From Alphaproteobacteria bacterium (GTDB taxonomy: Bacteria > Pseudomonadota > Alphaproteobacteria > UBA828): a DNA stretch of 64,000 nucleotides. Below, piece after piece: positions 7,744 to 16,069 of this stretch. Made by a program: the position numbers and the translations under genes. The first letter of the stretch is position 1. Every line of letters begins with the position of its first letter. The notes beneath the pieces were generated by a model. That model saw only the letters and a list, made by a program, of their open reading frames with translations. It ran no database searches and was not told the DNA's origin. The stretch covers positions 18,809 to 82,808 of the forward strand of contig WTGU01000120.1 of the NCBI GenBank assembly GCA_011523425.1, given 5' to 3'.

Positions 7744-10074
7744 GTGGAGAGAGCGTCGGTCGGGGCGGGGCGCGCGCCGCGCGGCGTACGACTGCCGGGT
7801 CTGCCCGCCCTGCCGCCGGGCGTGGAGCGCTACGTCGTGCCGGGACGGAGCGCGCGGGCCATCCGGATCGCCGGCGGCGACGTCATCCGCCTGGTCGACC
7901 GGGAGGGCGGGCAGGCCTGCGAGCTGGTTTGCTTGGCGGACGACGGCCGCCATGCCGCCGGCCTGCTGGGCGAGCGTGCCCGCGGTGCGGCCGCCGGCCT
8001 CGTGCGTCTGGTCGCGGACGGTGCCGTGCGCGTGGACCTGGACCTCGCCGGCGTCGCCTCGCTCGATCTCTTCGGGCCGGAGAGCCGAGCCGGCGAGGCG
8101 GAGTCATACACCGCCACGGGCCCCGGCACGGTGATCGTCGCCGCATCCGGCGGGCCGATGGCCGTGGACGCGCAGAATCCGCCGACTCCCGTCGAGGTCT
8201 TCGTCGAGCGGGCCGCCGGCGCGCCTCCGCCCTGCGAGCCAGTTCTGCCCGAGCCGCTGGCGGAGGCGCGGCTCGACCAGCGGATCGAGCGTTGCACGGC
8301 GGCCAGCTACGAGGTGCGCGCCGGCGAGTGGATCCAGATCATCGACGTCGAGGGGCGCCAGTGCTCCGATTTCCAGGCCTTTCACCGCGCGCGGCTTGAT
8401 GCGGGCGTCGAGCGCTGCCTCGACGTGACCACGACGCGCACGCTGATGGGCCTCGGCTATCCCCATCCGGGGCAGCGGGCCAACTATCTGGACCAGGACT
8501 TCGAGGCCCTGGTCGAGGTGGTGCAGGACACCTGCATGCGTCACGACGCCTTCGGCCTCGCCTGCACCGCCAGGTACTACGAGGACCAGGGCTATCCCGG
8601 TCACGCCAACTGCTCGGACAATTTCAACGCTGCCCTTGAGCCTTACCCGATTCAGCCCCGGCGGGGCTGGATGGCGATGAACTTCTTCTACAACACCGAG
8701 GTCGACGGCCAGAACCTGTTCGTTCTCGACGAGCCGTGGTCGCGCCCCGGCGACTACGTGCTGCTGCGGGCGCTGACCGATCTGGTGTGCGTCTCGTCCG
8801 CCTGCCCGGACGACATCGACGCCGCGAACGGCTGGAACCCCACCGACATGCACGTGCGCGTCTATCCGGCGACGGCCTCGTTCACGCGCGCCATCGGCTA
8901 CCGCAAACAACCGGACGCGGACGCGACCATGACCAAGGAATCCGGCTTCCACGCCCGAACAAGCGGCTGCACGCGCGACTTCGTCGAGTACAACGGCTAC
9001 TGGCTACCCAACAGCTACACCGGCGCGGGCCCCATCGCCGAGTACTGGGCCTGTCGCGAGCGCGTTGCCGCCATCGACCTCTCGCCGCTGCGGAAGTTCG
9101 AGGTGTTGGGTCCAGGGGCGGAGGCTTTGCTGCAGCATTGCCTGACCCGCAACGTGCGCAAGCTCGCGGTGGGGCAGGTCGTCTACACGGCCATGTGCTA
9201 CGACACCGGAACGATGCTCGATGACGGAACCCTGTTCCGTCTGGGCCGCGACAATTTTCGATGGATCGGCGGCTGCGATCAGGGCGGCGACTGGCTGCGC
9301 GAGCAGGCGCGCGCGCTCGACCTCGACGTGTGGGTGCGCTCCTCCACCGACCAGCTCCACAATCTCTCCGTGCAGGGCCCGCTGAGCCGGCAGGTCATGA
9401 GCGGGATCGTCTGGACGCCGCCGGCGCAGGCGACCGTGGAGGAGCTTGGCTGGTTCCGCTTCACCATCGGGCGGCTGGGCGGCTCCGGCGGGGTGCCGGT
9501 GTTGGTCTCGCGTACCGGCTACACCGGCGAGCTCGGCTACGAGGTCTTCTGCCACCCGAACGATTGCGGGGCGGTGTGGGATGCCGTGCAGGCAGCCGGC
9601 GAGCCGCATGGTCTCAGCCCGCTCGGCCTCGAGGCCCTCGACATCCTGCGGATCGAGGCTGGCCTGGTCTTCCCCGGCTTCGAGTTCGACGATCAGACCG
9701 ACCCCTTCGAGGCCGGCATCGGCTTCACCGTGCCGCTCAAGTCGAAGGAGGAGGATTTCATCGGTAAGGAGGCGCTGGTGAGGCGCAAGACCAGTCCCCA
9801 GCGGGTTCTGACGGGCCTCGAGCTGGCCGGCGACGAGGTGGCGGGCCATGGCGAGAGTGTCTTCGTCGGCCGCCACCGTGTGGGTACCGTCACCTCCGGC
9901 ACCCGCTCGCCGATGACGGGCAGGTCCATCGCCCTCTGCCGCATGGCGGTGGAGCATGCGGACCTTGGCACCGCCGTCGAGGTCGGCCGCATCGACGGCC
10001 AGCAGAAGCGGCTCGAAGCGACGATCGTCCCGGTTCCCTTCTACGATCCCGAGAAGTCACGGGTCCGGATGTAG
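7744..10074 (+). CDS. tdm: Trimethylamine N-oxide demethylase (DUF1989 + GcvT)
   Basis: A 776-aa cytoplasmic enzyme expected to split TMAO into dimethylamine and formaldehyde. The N-terminal half is DUF1989-like and carries CSDFQAF (Asp 209), Cys 274, Cys 290 and Cys 354. These match the Asp and three Cys zinc ligands I recall for Methylocella Tdm (198, 263, 279, 343) with one constant offset of 11. The C-terminal half from about residue 400 is a GcvT/tetrahydrofolate-binding aminomethyltransferase domain (VSRTGYTGELGYEVF, GLVFPGFEFD). GTG at 7744 has AAAGGAGG just upstream and lies 23 nt after tmoW, so the gene is in the transporter operon. A dimethylglycine- or sarcosine-processing relative is unlikely given the conserved ligands and the TmoXVW neighbours. 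Confidence 0.88.
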   Translation: MERASVGAGRAPRGVRLPGLPALPPGVERYVVPGRSARAIRIAGGDVIRLVDREGGQACELVCLADDGRHAAGLLGERARGAAAGLVRLVADGAVRVDLDLAGVASLDLFGPESRAGEAESYTATGPGTVIVAASGGPMAVDAQNPPTPVEVFVERAAGAPPPCEPVLPEPLAEARLDQRIERCTAASYEVRAGEWIQIIDVEGRQCSDFQAFHRARLDAGVERCLDVTTTRTLMGLGYPHPGQRANYLDQDFEALVEVVQDTCMRHDAFGLACTARYYEDQGYPGHANCSDNFNAALEPYPIQPRRGWMAMNFFYNTEVDGQNLFVLDEPWSRPGDYVLLRALTDLVCVSSACPDDIDAANGWNPTDMHVRVYPATASFTRAIGYRKQPDADATMTKESGFHARTSGCTRDFVEYNGYWLPNSYTGAGPIAEYWACRERVAAIDLSPLRKFEVLGPGAEALLQHCLTRNVRKLAVGQVVYTAMCYDTGTMLDDGTLFRLGRDNFRWIGGCDQGGDWLREQARALDLDVWVRSSTDQLHNLSVQGPLSRQVMSGIVWTPPAQATVEELGWFRFTIGRLGGSGGVPVLVSRTGYTGELGYEVFCHPNDCGAVWDAVQAAGEPHGLSPLGLEALDILRIEAGLVFPGFEFDDQTDPFEAGIGFTVPLKSKEEDFIGKEALVRRKTSPQRVLTGLELAGDEVAGHGESVFVGRHRVGTVTSGTRSPMTGRSIALCRMAVEHADLGTAVEVGRIDGQQKRLEATIVPVPFYDPEKSRVRM

Positions 10075-10271
10075 TCGCCCGGCCGGACTCCCGAAGGCGA
10101 GGGCCGACCGATATCCGCGCGCCGGGAGGCGCGACGCGTTGCCATTTGCGAACCGTCTTCCGGCCGGGCAGAATCGGACGTGAACGGCACACTCGGCTCT
10201 CGGTCGAGCGGCCAGGGGCTCGGCCCGTGCCAGGGTGTGGTGCGGGCGCGCTAAGAGGGAGGACGACGACC
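10075..10271. other. Intergenic spacer between tdm and the Liv-type operon
   Basis: This 197-nt GC-rich spacer has no recognisable gene, no clear terminator and no clear promoter. The only firm signal is the ribosome binding site GGGAGG at 10257-10262 for the next gene. Its length suggests a separate promoter for the Liv-type operon, but read-through from tdm is possible. Confidence 0.5.
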
Positions 10272-11636
10272 ATGATCATCAAACGCCGCGGAACACGGAG
10301 AGAGGAGGGTGCGCGCAAGCGCTTCCTCGCAAGCCGTCGCAGCTTCATGAAGGCTGCGGGCCTCGGGGGTATCGGCGCCGCCGCCATGTCGAGCGGTCTG
10401 CTCGCCGACATCAACGACGGCGCGCGCGCCGAGGGCGAGCCGATCCCGGTCGGCGGCTGCGTGCCGCTCACCGGCTGGGCTGCCGCTGACGGCCTCTCGT
10501 TCAAGAGCGGTCTGGAGCTCGCCTGCGAGGAGATCAACGCCATGGGCGGCATCCTCGGCCGGCCGCTGTCACCCGTCTTCGAGGACAGCAAGGAACAGGG
10601 CGCCGACAACATCATCCCGGCGATGCAGCGCCTGCTCGACCGCCACGAGGTCCACGCGATCATCAACGGCTACAACACCGGCGCGGTCACGGCGGAGTAC
10701 GACACCATTGCCGACGCCGGCGTACCCTACATCCACCACAACACCGATATCGTGCACCACGAGACCGTGGGCAACGATCCGGAGACCTATTACAGCATCT
10801 TCATGGCCGACCCCGCCGAGTACTGGTACGGCGAGGGCTTCATGAAGTTCATCAGCGACCTCAAGGACTCCGGCAAGTGGGAGGCGCCGAACAACAAGGT
10901 CGCCATCGTCACCGGCTCGCAGAACTACAGCGTCGTCATCGCCAACGCGATGCGCGATTCGGCCTCCAAGTACGGCTGGGACATCAGCCTCTACGAGACC
11001 GTGGTGGTGCCGATCTCCGAATGGGGGCCGACGCTGCAAAAGATCCGCAACGACCCGCCGGCAGCCATCGCGATCACCCACTGGGTGCCGCAGGATCTCG
11101 CGCAATTCATGATCCAGTTCGTGCCCAATCCCACCAACAGCCTGGTCTACATGCAGTATGGCCCGCTGCTCGCGGCCTTCCGCGAGATCGGCAAGGAGGC
11201 GACCAACGGGGTGCTCTTCGCCACCGTGGTCGGCGCGCTGCAGGATGACCTCGGCCAGGCGTACTTCCAGCGCTTCAACTCGGCGTTCGGCGAGAGCGCG
11301 AGCCCGCTCACCGGCTCGCAGCCCTACGATTCGTGCCACTACTGGGCGATCGCGTCGGCACTCGCCGGCGGCACGGGCGGCCCCGGCGAGTTCGAGCAGA
11401 ACGAGAAGGTCTGCGAACGCATCCGCCGCATGATCTACCGCGGCGTGCAGGGGGCGACGGCGTGGGTGCTGCCCTACCAGGCGGCCCGCACCTATCCCAC
11501 CGAGACCCCGGACCCCTCGCTCGGCATGCCCCACCAGTTCCTCCAGGTGCACGACCATATGGAGCAGGGCAAGCTGATCGCGCCGTCACCCTACGAGACG
11601 GCAGCCTTCCAGGTGCCGCCGTGGATTAGCGCGTAA
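10272..11636 (+). CDS. Branched-chain amino acid/amide-type ABC transporter binding protein
   Basis: A 454-aa periplasmic-binding-protein type 1 (LivJ/UrtA-like) protein. The N-terminus has a twin-Arg-like export signal (SRRSFMKAAGLGG, about residues 22-34) followed by a hydrophobic stretch and mature start near ARAEGEPIPVGG. The fold core shows the family pattern GCVPLTGWAAADG, ACEEINAMGGILGRPL and NPTNSLVYMQYGP. The start ATG at 10272 has GGGAGG 9 nt upstream. First gene of a five-gene transporter operon ending in an aminotransferase. The substrate cannot be read from the sequence; amino acids, amides or short polyols are all used by this family. Confidence 0.8.
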   Translation: MIIKRRGTRREEGARKRFLASRRSFMKAAGLGGIGAAAMSSGLLADINDGARAEGEPIPVGGCVPLTGWAAADGLSFKSGLELACEEINAMGGILGRPLSPVFEDSKEQGADNIIPAMQRLLDRHEVHAIINGYNTGAVTAEYDTIADAGVPYIHHNTDIVHHETVGNDPETYYSIFMADPAEYWYGEGFMKFISDLKDSGKWEAPNNKVAIVTGSQNYSVVIANAMRDSASKYGWDISLYETVVVPISEWGPTLQKIRNDPPAAIAITHWVPQDLAQFMIQFVPNPTNSLVYMQYGPLLAAFREIGKEATNGVLFATVVGALQDDLGQAYFQRFNSAFGESASPLTGSQPYDSCHYWAIASALAGGTGGPGEFEQNEKVCERIRRMIYRGVQGATAWVLPYQAARTYPTETPDPSLGMPHQFLQVHDHMEQGKLIAPSPYETAAFQVPPWISA

Positions 11637-11644
11637 CACCCGTC

Positions 11645-12445
11645 ATGGAGCGGACGGCAACGGAGCCGCTGCTCTCGTGCCAGGGCGTCGACAAGTATTT
11701 CGGCGCCCTGGCCGCCGTTCGCGACATGACCTTCGATGTCTTTCAGGGCGAGGCGTTGGGCATCGGCGGCCCCAACGGCGCCGGCAAGACGACCCTCTTC
11801 GACGTCATTTCCGGCCTCAACCCCGCGACCGCCGGCACCATCACGTTCGACGGCAAGACCATCACGCGGGCGACGCCCGACCGCACCTGCCAACTCGGCA
11901 TGGCGCGCACCTTCCAGTTCAACGCCGGCTTTGACACGCTCACGGCGCGTGAGAACACCCTGATCGCGGCCTATTTCGGCCGCCATAACCGGATGATTCC
12001 CGGCATGAAGTTCGACCGGGAAACCCAGCGGCTGGCCGACGAGGCGATGGCGTTCGTCGGCATGGACGAGGTCGCGCACGAGACCGTGCGGACGCTCCCG
12101 GTCTATCACCGCAAGCTCCTGATGGTGGCCGGCGCGCTCGCGACCCAGCCGAAGATGCTGCTAATGGACGAGCCGGTCGGCGGCCTCAATCCGCAGGAGA
12201 TCGACGAGGTGATGGCGCTCGTCCAGCGGCTAAAGGAGTGCGGCCTCACCATCATGCTCATCGAGCACGTGATGCGCTTCCTGGTGCGCCTCTCGGACCG
12301 GGTGCTGATCATGCATCACGGCGAGAAGATCTTCGAGGGATCGGCGTCCGGCCTCGTCCACGACAAGACGGTGGTCGACGTCTATCTCGGGGAGGGCTCG
12401 TCGCGCCGCCTCCAGCACATTCTTGAGGACCAGCCCGCACCATGA
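11645..12445 (+). CDS. livG: LivG-type ABC transporter ATPase with degenerate signature motif
   Basis: A 266-aa ATPase with Walker A GGPNGAGKTT, Walker B MLLMDEPVGGLNP and switch His in IMLIEHVMRFL, which is the LivG pattern. The ABC signature is not the usual LSYGQ form: the corresponding segment reads TLPVYHRKLLMVAGAL. One composite site of the LivG-LivF dimer may therefore be non-canonical. ATG at 11645, 8 nt after the binding-protein gene; its stop overlaps the livF start (ATGA). Cytoplasmic, energises import. Confidence 0.83.
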   Translation: MERTATEPLLSCQGVDKYFGALAAVRDMTFDVFQGEALGIGGPNGAGKTTLFDVISGLNPATAGTITFDGKTITRATPDRTCQLGMARTFQFNAGFDTLTARENTLIAAYFGRHNRMIPGMKFDRETQRLADEAMAFVGMDEVAHETVRTLPVYHRKLLMVAGALATQPKMLLMDEPVGGLNPQEIDEVMALVQRLKECGLTIMLIEHVMRFLVRLSDRVLIMHHGEKIFEGSASGLVHDKTVVDVYLGEGSSRRLQHILEDQPAP

Positions 12446-13158
12446 GCACGCCGCTGCTGGAGGTAGACTCCCTCGATGCCGGCTATCACGGCCAGCGCGT
12501 GCTGCGGGACGTCTCGTTCGCCGTGCCGGAGGGCGGCCTCATCACCATCATCGGGCCGAACGGGCACGGCAAGACGACGCTGCTGCGCGCCGTTTCCGGT
12601 CTGATCCAGCCCATGGCCGGCGAGATCCGGTTCGACGGCCGCGGGCTCGGCCGGGCGCGGGTGGACCAGATCGTCGCCCTCGGCATCGTCCACATTCCGC
12701 AGGGCGACATGATCTTCTCGGAGATGACGGTGCGCGACAATCTGCTCATGGGCGCCTACCTGCCGGGGCCCTACCGCCAGATGGAAGCGAGTCTCAAGGA
12801 GGTCTACGCGCTGCTCCCGAGGCTCCAGGAGCGCGAGAGCCAGGTCGCGTCCACGCTCTCGGGCGGCGAGCGGCGGATGCTCGCGATCGGGCGCGGGATG
12901 ATGACCGGCGGCCGCATCCTGCTGATCGACGAGCCCTCGCTGGGGCTCGCCCCTATCGCGATCGACACCATCTACGGCCTCATCCGGGCGCTCAAGGAGG
13001 CGGGCCGCACGATCCTGCTGGTGGAAGAGAACGCGAGCCGCGTCCACGATCTCGCAGACCGCATCTATCTGCTCGACCACGGCGAGTTCGTCTGGCAGGG
13101 CACCGCGAGCGAGCTCGACCTCCACGAGGAGATCGTCGAGACCTACCTCGGCGGCTGA
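12442..13158 (+). CDS. livF: LivF-type ABC transporter ATPase
   Basis: A 238-aa ATPase with Walker A GPNGHGKTT, Q-loop region in VHIPQGDMIF, signature LSGGERRMLAIGR and Walker B ILLIDEPSLGLAP, all intact, followed by LLVEENASR typical of LivF. It starts 4 nt inside the livG end (ATGA) and is followed after 9 nt by the LivH permease. It pairs with LivG to form the ATPase dimer of the transporter. Confidence 0.86.
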   Translation: MSTPLLEVDSLDAGYHGQRVLRDVSFAVPEGGLITIIGPNGHGKTTLLRAVSGLIQPMAGEIRFDGRGLGRARVDQIVALGIVHIPQGDMIFSEMTVRDNLLMGAYLPGPYRQMEASLKEVYALLPRLQERESQVASTLSGGERRMLAIGRGMMTGGRILLIDEPSLGLAPIAIDTIYGLIRALKEAGRTILLVEENASRVHDLADRIYLLDHGEFVWQGTASELDLHEEIVETYLGG

Positions 13159-13167
13159 GACGGCGCA

Positions 13168-14046
13168 GTGGAAACCTTCGTCCAGATTCTCGTCAGCGGC
13201 CTCACGCTCGGCGCCATGTATGCCGCGAGCACGATTGGCCTCTCCCTCGTCTGGGGCGCGATGGGCGTGCTCAACATGGCGCACGGCGCGCTGCTCACCA
13301 TCGGCGGCTATGCGTCCTACTCGGCCGTGATCCAGCTCGGCCTGCCGTGGTACCTCGGCCTGCCGGCGGCGATGGTCGTGAGCTTCGTGGTGGGCCTCGC
13401 CATCTACCACATCATCTTCCGCTTCATGTACCGTCACCCGGCGTTCGAGACCAACGTCATCATCGCCACCGTCGGGCTGGCCATCTTCCTCGAGCAGGTG
13501 ACGCTGCTCATCTACGGCGCCTATCCGTTTCCGCAGCCCTTCGCCATCGAGGAGGGTTTTTATGTTTCCAGCGTCTTCGTTCGCTTCCAGAACGTGCTGA
13601 TCCTGGTGCTGGCGGTCGTGACCATGCTGCTGGTCGCGCTGCTGCTCTCGCGCACGCGGGTGGGCCGGGCGATCCGCGCGACCGCGTTGAATCGCGAGGC
13701 GGCGCAGCTCATGGGGGTCAACGTCGGGCGTGTCTTCGCCCAGGTGATGGGGATTGCCGGCATCGTGGCCGCGATCTCCGGGGTCATGCTGAGCTCGATC
13801 ACCACGCTCGCGCCGACCATGGGCTACGACCCCATGCTCAAGGCGTTCATCATCTGCGTGATCGCGGGCCTGGGCAACGTGCCGGGCGCGCTCATCGCGG
13901 CCTTCGTCCTCGGCCTCTTCGAGGCGGTGGTCCAGTTCGTGCTCGGCGTCCGCTTCGGTTTCCCGGCGCTGCTGCTGCTGGTCATCGCCGCCCTCATCTG
14001 GCGCCCCTACGGCGTCTTCGGGCGGCGTGTGGTGCGGCGCGTCTGA
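13168..14046 (+). CDS. livH: LivH-type branched-chain ABC permease
   Basis: A 292-aa inner-membrane permease with about eight hydrophobic segments. The N-terminus (SGLTLGAMYAASTIGLSLVW, then GVLNMAHGALLTIGGYASY) is the classic LivH/UrtB signature, and the coupling region lies in RAIRATALNREAAQLMGVN. GTG start at 13168. Its TGA overlaps the ATG of the next permease by one base (TGATG), so the two permeases are probably translationally coupled. Confidence 0.86.
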   Translation: METFVQILVSGLTLGAMYAASTIGLSLVWGAMGVLNMAHGALLTIGGYASYSAVIQLGLPWYLGLPAAMVVSFVVGLAIYHIIFRFMYRHPAFETNVIIATVGLAIFLEQVTLLIYGAYPFPQPFAIEEGFYVSSVFVRFQNVLILVLAVVTMLLVALLLSRTRVGRAIRATALNREAAQLMGVNVGRVFAQVMGIAGIVAAISGVMLSSITTLAPTMGYDPMLKAFIICVIAGLGNVPGALIAAFVLGLFEAVVQFVLGVRFGFPALLLLVIAALIWRPYGVFGRRVVRRV

Positions 14047-15110
14047 TGTTCGAGACAGGCCCCAACTGGCGGCGGGATGTCGCCATCGGCGCGATCCTGA
14101 TCGCGGTGATGATCGCCATCCCCTTTCTCGGACCCTCGCGCTACTTCATTGGGCAGCTCACGCTCTTCTTCCTCTGGGCGACGGTCGTCTCGCAGTGGAA
14201 CCTGGTGTTCGGCGTTGGCGGCATCTTCTCGCTCGCCCAGATGGCGATCTTCGCCTTCGGCGGCTTCGCCACCGGCATGATGGGGCTCTACCTCGGCATC
14301 TCGCTCTGGATCGCGCTGCCGCTCGCCGGTATCGGCTCGATCCTCTTCAGCCTGCTGATCGGCCTCGCCTGCCTGAGGCTGCGCGGGCCCTACGTGGCGC
14401 TCCTCACGCTCGCCATCGCTCAGGTGATGTACCTGCTCATCATCACCGATACCGCGTGCTTCTACATGGAGGGCGTGACCTGCCGGAACTTCACCGGCGG
14501 CACGCGGGGCCTCGCCAAGTTCGGCGACTTCGGCTTCCGCGAGATGCTCGGCCGGCGCGAGTATCTGAAGGGCGACTACTACCTCTCGCTCTTCGTGCTG
14601 ACGCTGGCGGTGGTCTTCTCGTTCGCCATCATCCGCAGCCCGCTCGGCTTCGCCTTTCGCGCGCTCCGCGACAATCCGGAGTACGGCATCTCGCGCGGCC
14701 TCAACCGCTTCAAGTACCAGCTCCTCGTGTTCGCCATGTCAGCCTTCTTCACCGGGCTCGCGGGTGGCGTCTTCGCCGGGCACTTCCGGGTCATCGGCGC
14801 CAACGTCCTGCACCTGCCGCTGCTGCTCTTCCTGATCTCGATGATGGTGGTCGGCGGGCTGGGGCGCGCCTGGGGGCCGATCCTCGGCGCTGCCCTGGTG
14901 ATGCTGGCGGACGAGGGGATGAAGGATTTCGTCGAGATCAGGAACATGGGCTACGGCGCACTGATCGTGGCCATCGTCGTGCTCCTGCCTCAGGGCGCCG
15001 CCGGCGGGCTGGAGCAGATCTGGGACTGGGGGCACCGGCAACTGCTCAGGCTGCGGGGAGGGCGCGACCCGGCTGCGACGGGCAGAGCCGAAGTGAGGCA
15101 GCGCAAGTGA
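14046..15110 (+). CDS. livM: LivM-type branched-chain ABC permease
   Basis: A 354-aa permease. It has the LivM landmarks WNLVFGVGGIFSLAQMAIF and GYGALIVAIVVLLPQG, and a coupling helix in FRALRDNPEYGISRGLN. The start ATG at 14046 shares a base with the livH stop. The same frame stays open for over 500 codons upstream inside livF and livH, but that part reads as Arg/Pro-rich shadow sequence. Forms the permease heterodimer with LivH. Confidence 0.85.
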   Translation: MFETGPNWRRDVAIGAILIAVMIAIPFLGPSRYFIGQLTLFFLWATVVSQWNLVFGVGGIFSLAQMAIFAFGGFATGMMGLYLGISLWIALPLAGIGSILFSLLIGLACLRLRGPYVALLTLAIAQVMYLLIITDTACFYMEGVTCRNFTGGTRGLAKFGDFGFREMLGRREYLKGDYYLSLFVLTLAVVFSFAIIRSPLGFAFRALRDNPEYGISRGLNRFKYQLLVFAMSAFFTGLAGGVFAGHFRVIGANVLHLPLLLFLISMMVVGGLGRAWGPILGAALVMLADEGMKDFVEIRNMGYGALIVAIVVLLPQGAAGGLEQIWDWGHRQLLRLRGGRDPAATGRAEVRQRK

Positions 15111-15160
15111 CGAAAGCCGTCGTTACCGCCCATACCACCTAAGCGATCGCGGAGCGCACC

Positions 15161-16057
15161 ATGGCAGACGTGCCCAACGAGCCCATCCTCTATCTCGACG
15201 GCGAGTTCGTGCCCCTTCGCGAGGCCAGGATATCGGTGCTCGACCAGGGTTTTCTGCTCGGCGACGGGGTCTTCGACGTGGTCTCCGCTTGGAAGGGCTC
15301 GATCTTCAAGCTCGACCAGCATATCGAGCGCTTCTTCGATTCCCTGCGCGCGACCCGGCTCGAGACCGCCATGACCCGCGCCGACTGGCGCACGGCCATC
15401 GTCGAGACTTGCCGGCGCAACGGACTCCGCGACGCCAGCATCCGCTTTATCGTGACCCGCGGCACGCCGAACGCCGTCGTCGCCGACCCGCGCGACTTCG
15501 AGCCCACCCGGATCGTCTGGGCCGCGCCCTACATCTTCCTCGCCGACGAGGCGACGCGGCAGAGCGGCATCCGCCTCCACATCACCCACTTGCGGGCGTT
15601 CTCTCCCGACACGCTCGATGCGCGCTACAAGTGCCTCGACCGGCTGCATTCGCAGATGGCGCGAATCGAGGCGCTGGAAGCCGGCTACGACGATGTGATC
15701 TGGCTGGACCAAGCCGGCTACGCCTGCGAGGGACCGGCCTCCAACATCTTCGCGGTCAAGGACGGCGTGGTGCGCACGCCGGGGCGCAACGTGCTGCGCG
15801 GCATCACCCGGCAGACCTTCATCGAGCTCACCGGAGAGGCGGGTCTTCCGCTCGAAGAATGCGACCTCACGCCCTTCGACCTCTACGCCGCGGACGAGGT
15901 CTTCACCTGCAGCACGGCGGGCGGTGCGCTCTCGGTGCGCGAGATCGCCGGACGCAGAATGCCGCAGCCCTGCCCCGGGCCGGTCACCGAGCGGCTGGAC
16001 GGGCTCTACTGGGCGCTCCGCGATTCCGGCACCCACGGCACGCCGGTGTTCGATTGA
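15161..16057 (+). CDS. Class IV PLP aminotransferase (BCAT/D-amino acid transaminase family)
   Basis: A 298-aa fold-type IV PLP enzyme. Signs are DQGFLLGDGVFDV near the N-terminus, the PLP lysine at residue 157 in ARYKCLDRLHSQ, and EGPASNIFAVKDG, then DEVFTCSTAGG for cofactor phosphate binding. The family includes branched-chain aminotransferase (IlvE), D-amino acid transaminase and aminodeoxychorismate lyase. Position 50 nt after the Liv-type permease suggests it processes an imported amino acid, which favours a transaminase role. The exact substrate cannot be called. It converges on the sbmA-like gene, 12 nt apart. Confidence 0.8.
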   Translation: MADVPNEPILYLDGEFVPLREARISVLDQGFLLGDGVFDVVSAWKGSIFKLDQHIERFFDSLRATRLETAMTRADWRTAIVETCRRNGLRDASIRFIVTRGTPNAVVADPRDFEPTRIVWAAPYIFLADEATRQSGIRLHITHLRAFSPDTLDARYKCLDRLHSQMARIEALEAGYDDVIWLDQAGYACEGPASNIFAVKDGVVRTPGRNVLRGITRQTFIELTGEAGLPLEECDLTPFDLYAADEVFTCSTAGGALSVREIAGRRMPQPCPGPVTERLDGLYWALRDSGTHGTPVFD

Positions 16058-16069
16058 CGAGAAGCGTCC

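Noticed and set aside
12423..15110. Possible 895-residue LivM with long N-terminal extension
   Set aside because: The extra 541 codons overlap livF and livH out of frame; the TGATG junction at 14044-14048 gives the normal LivM start.
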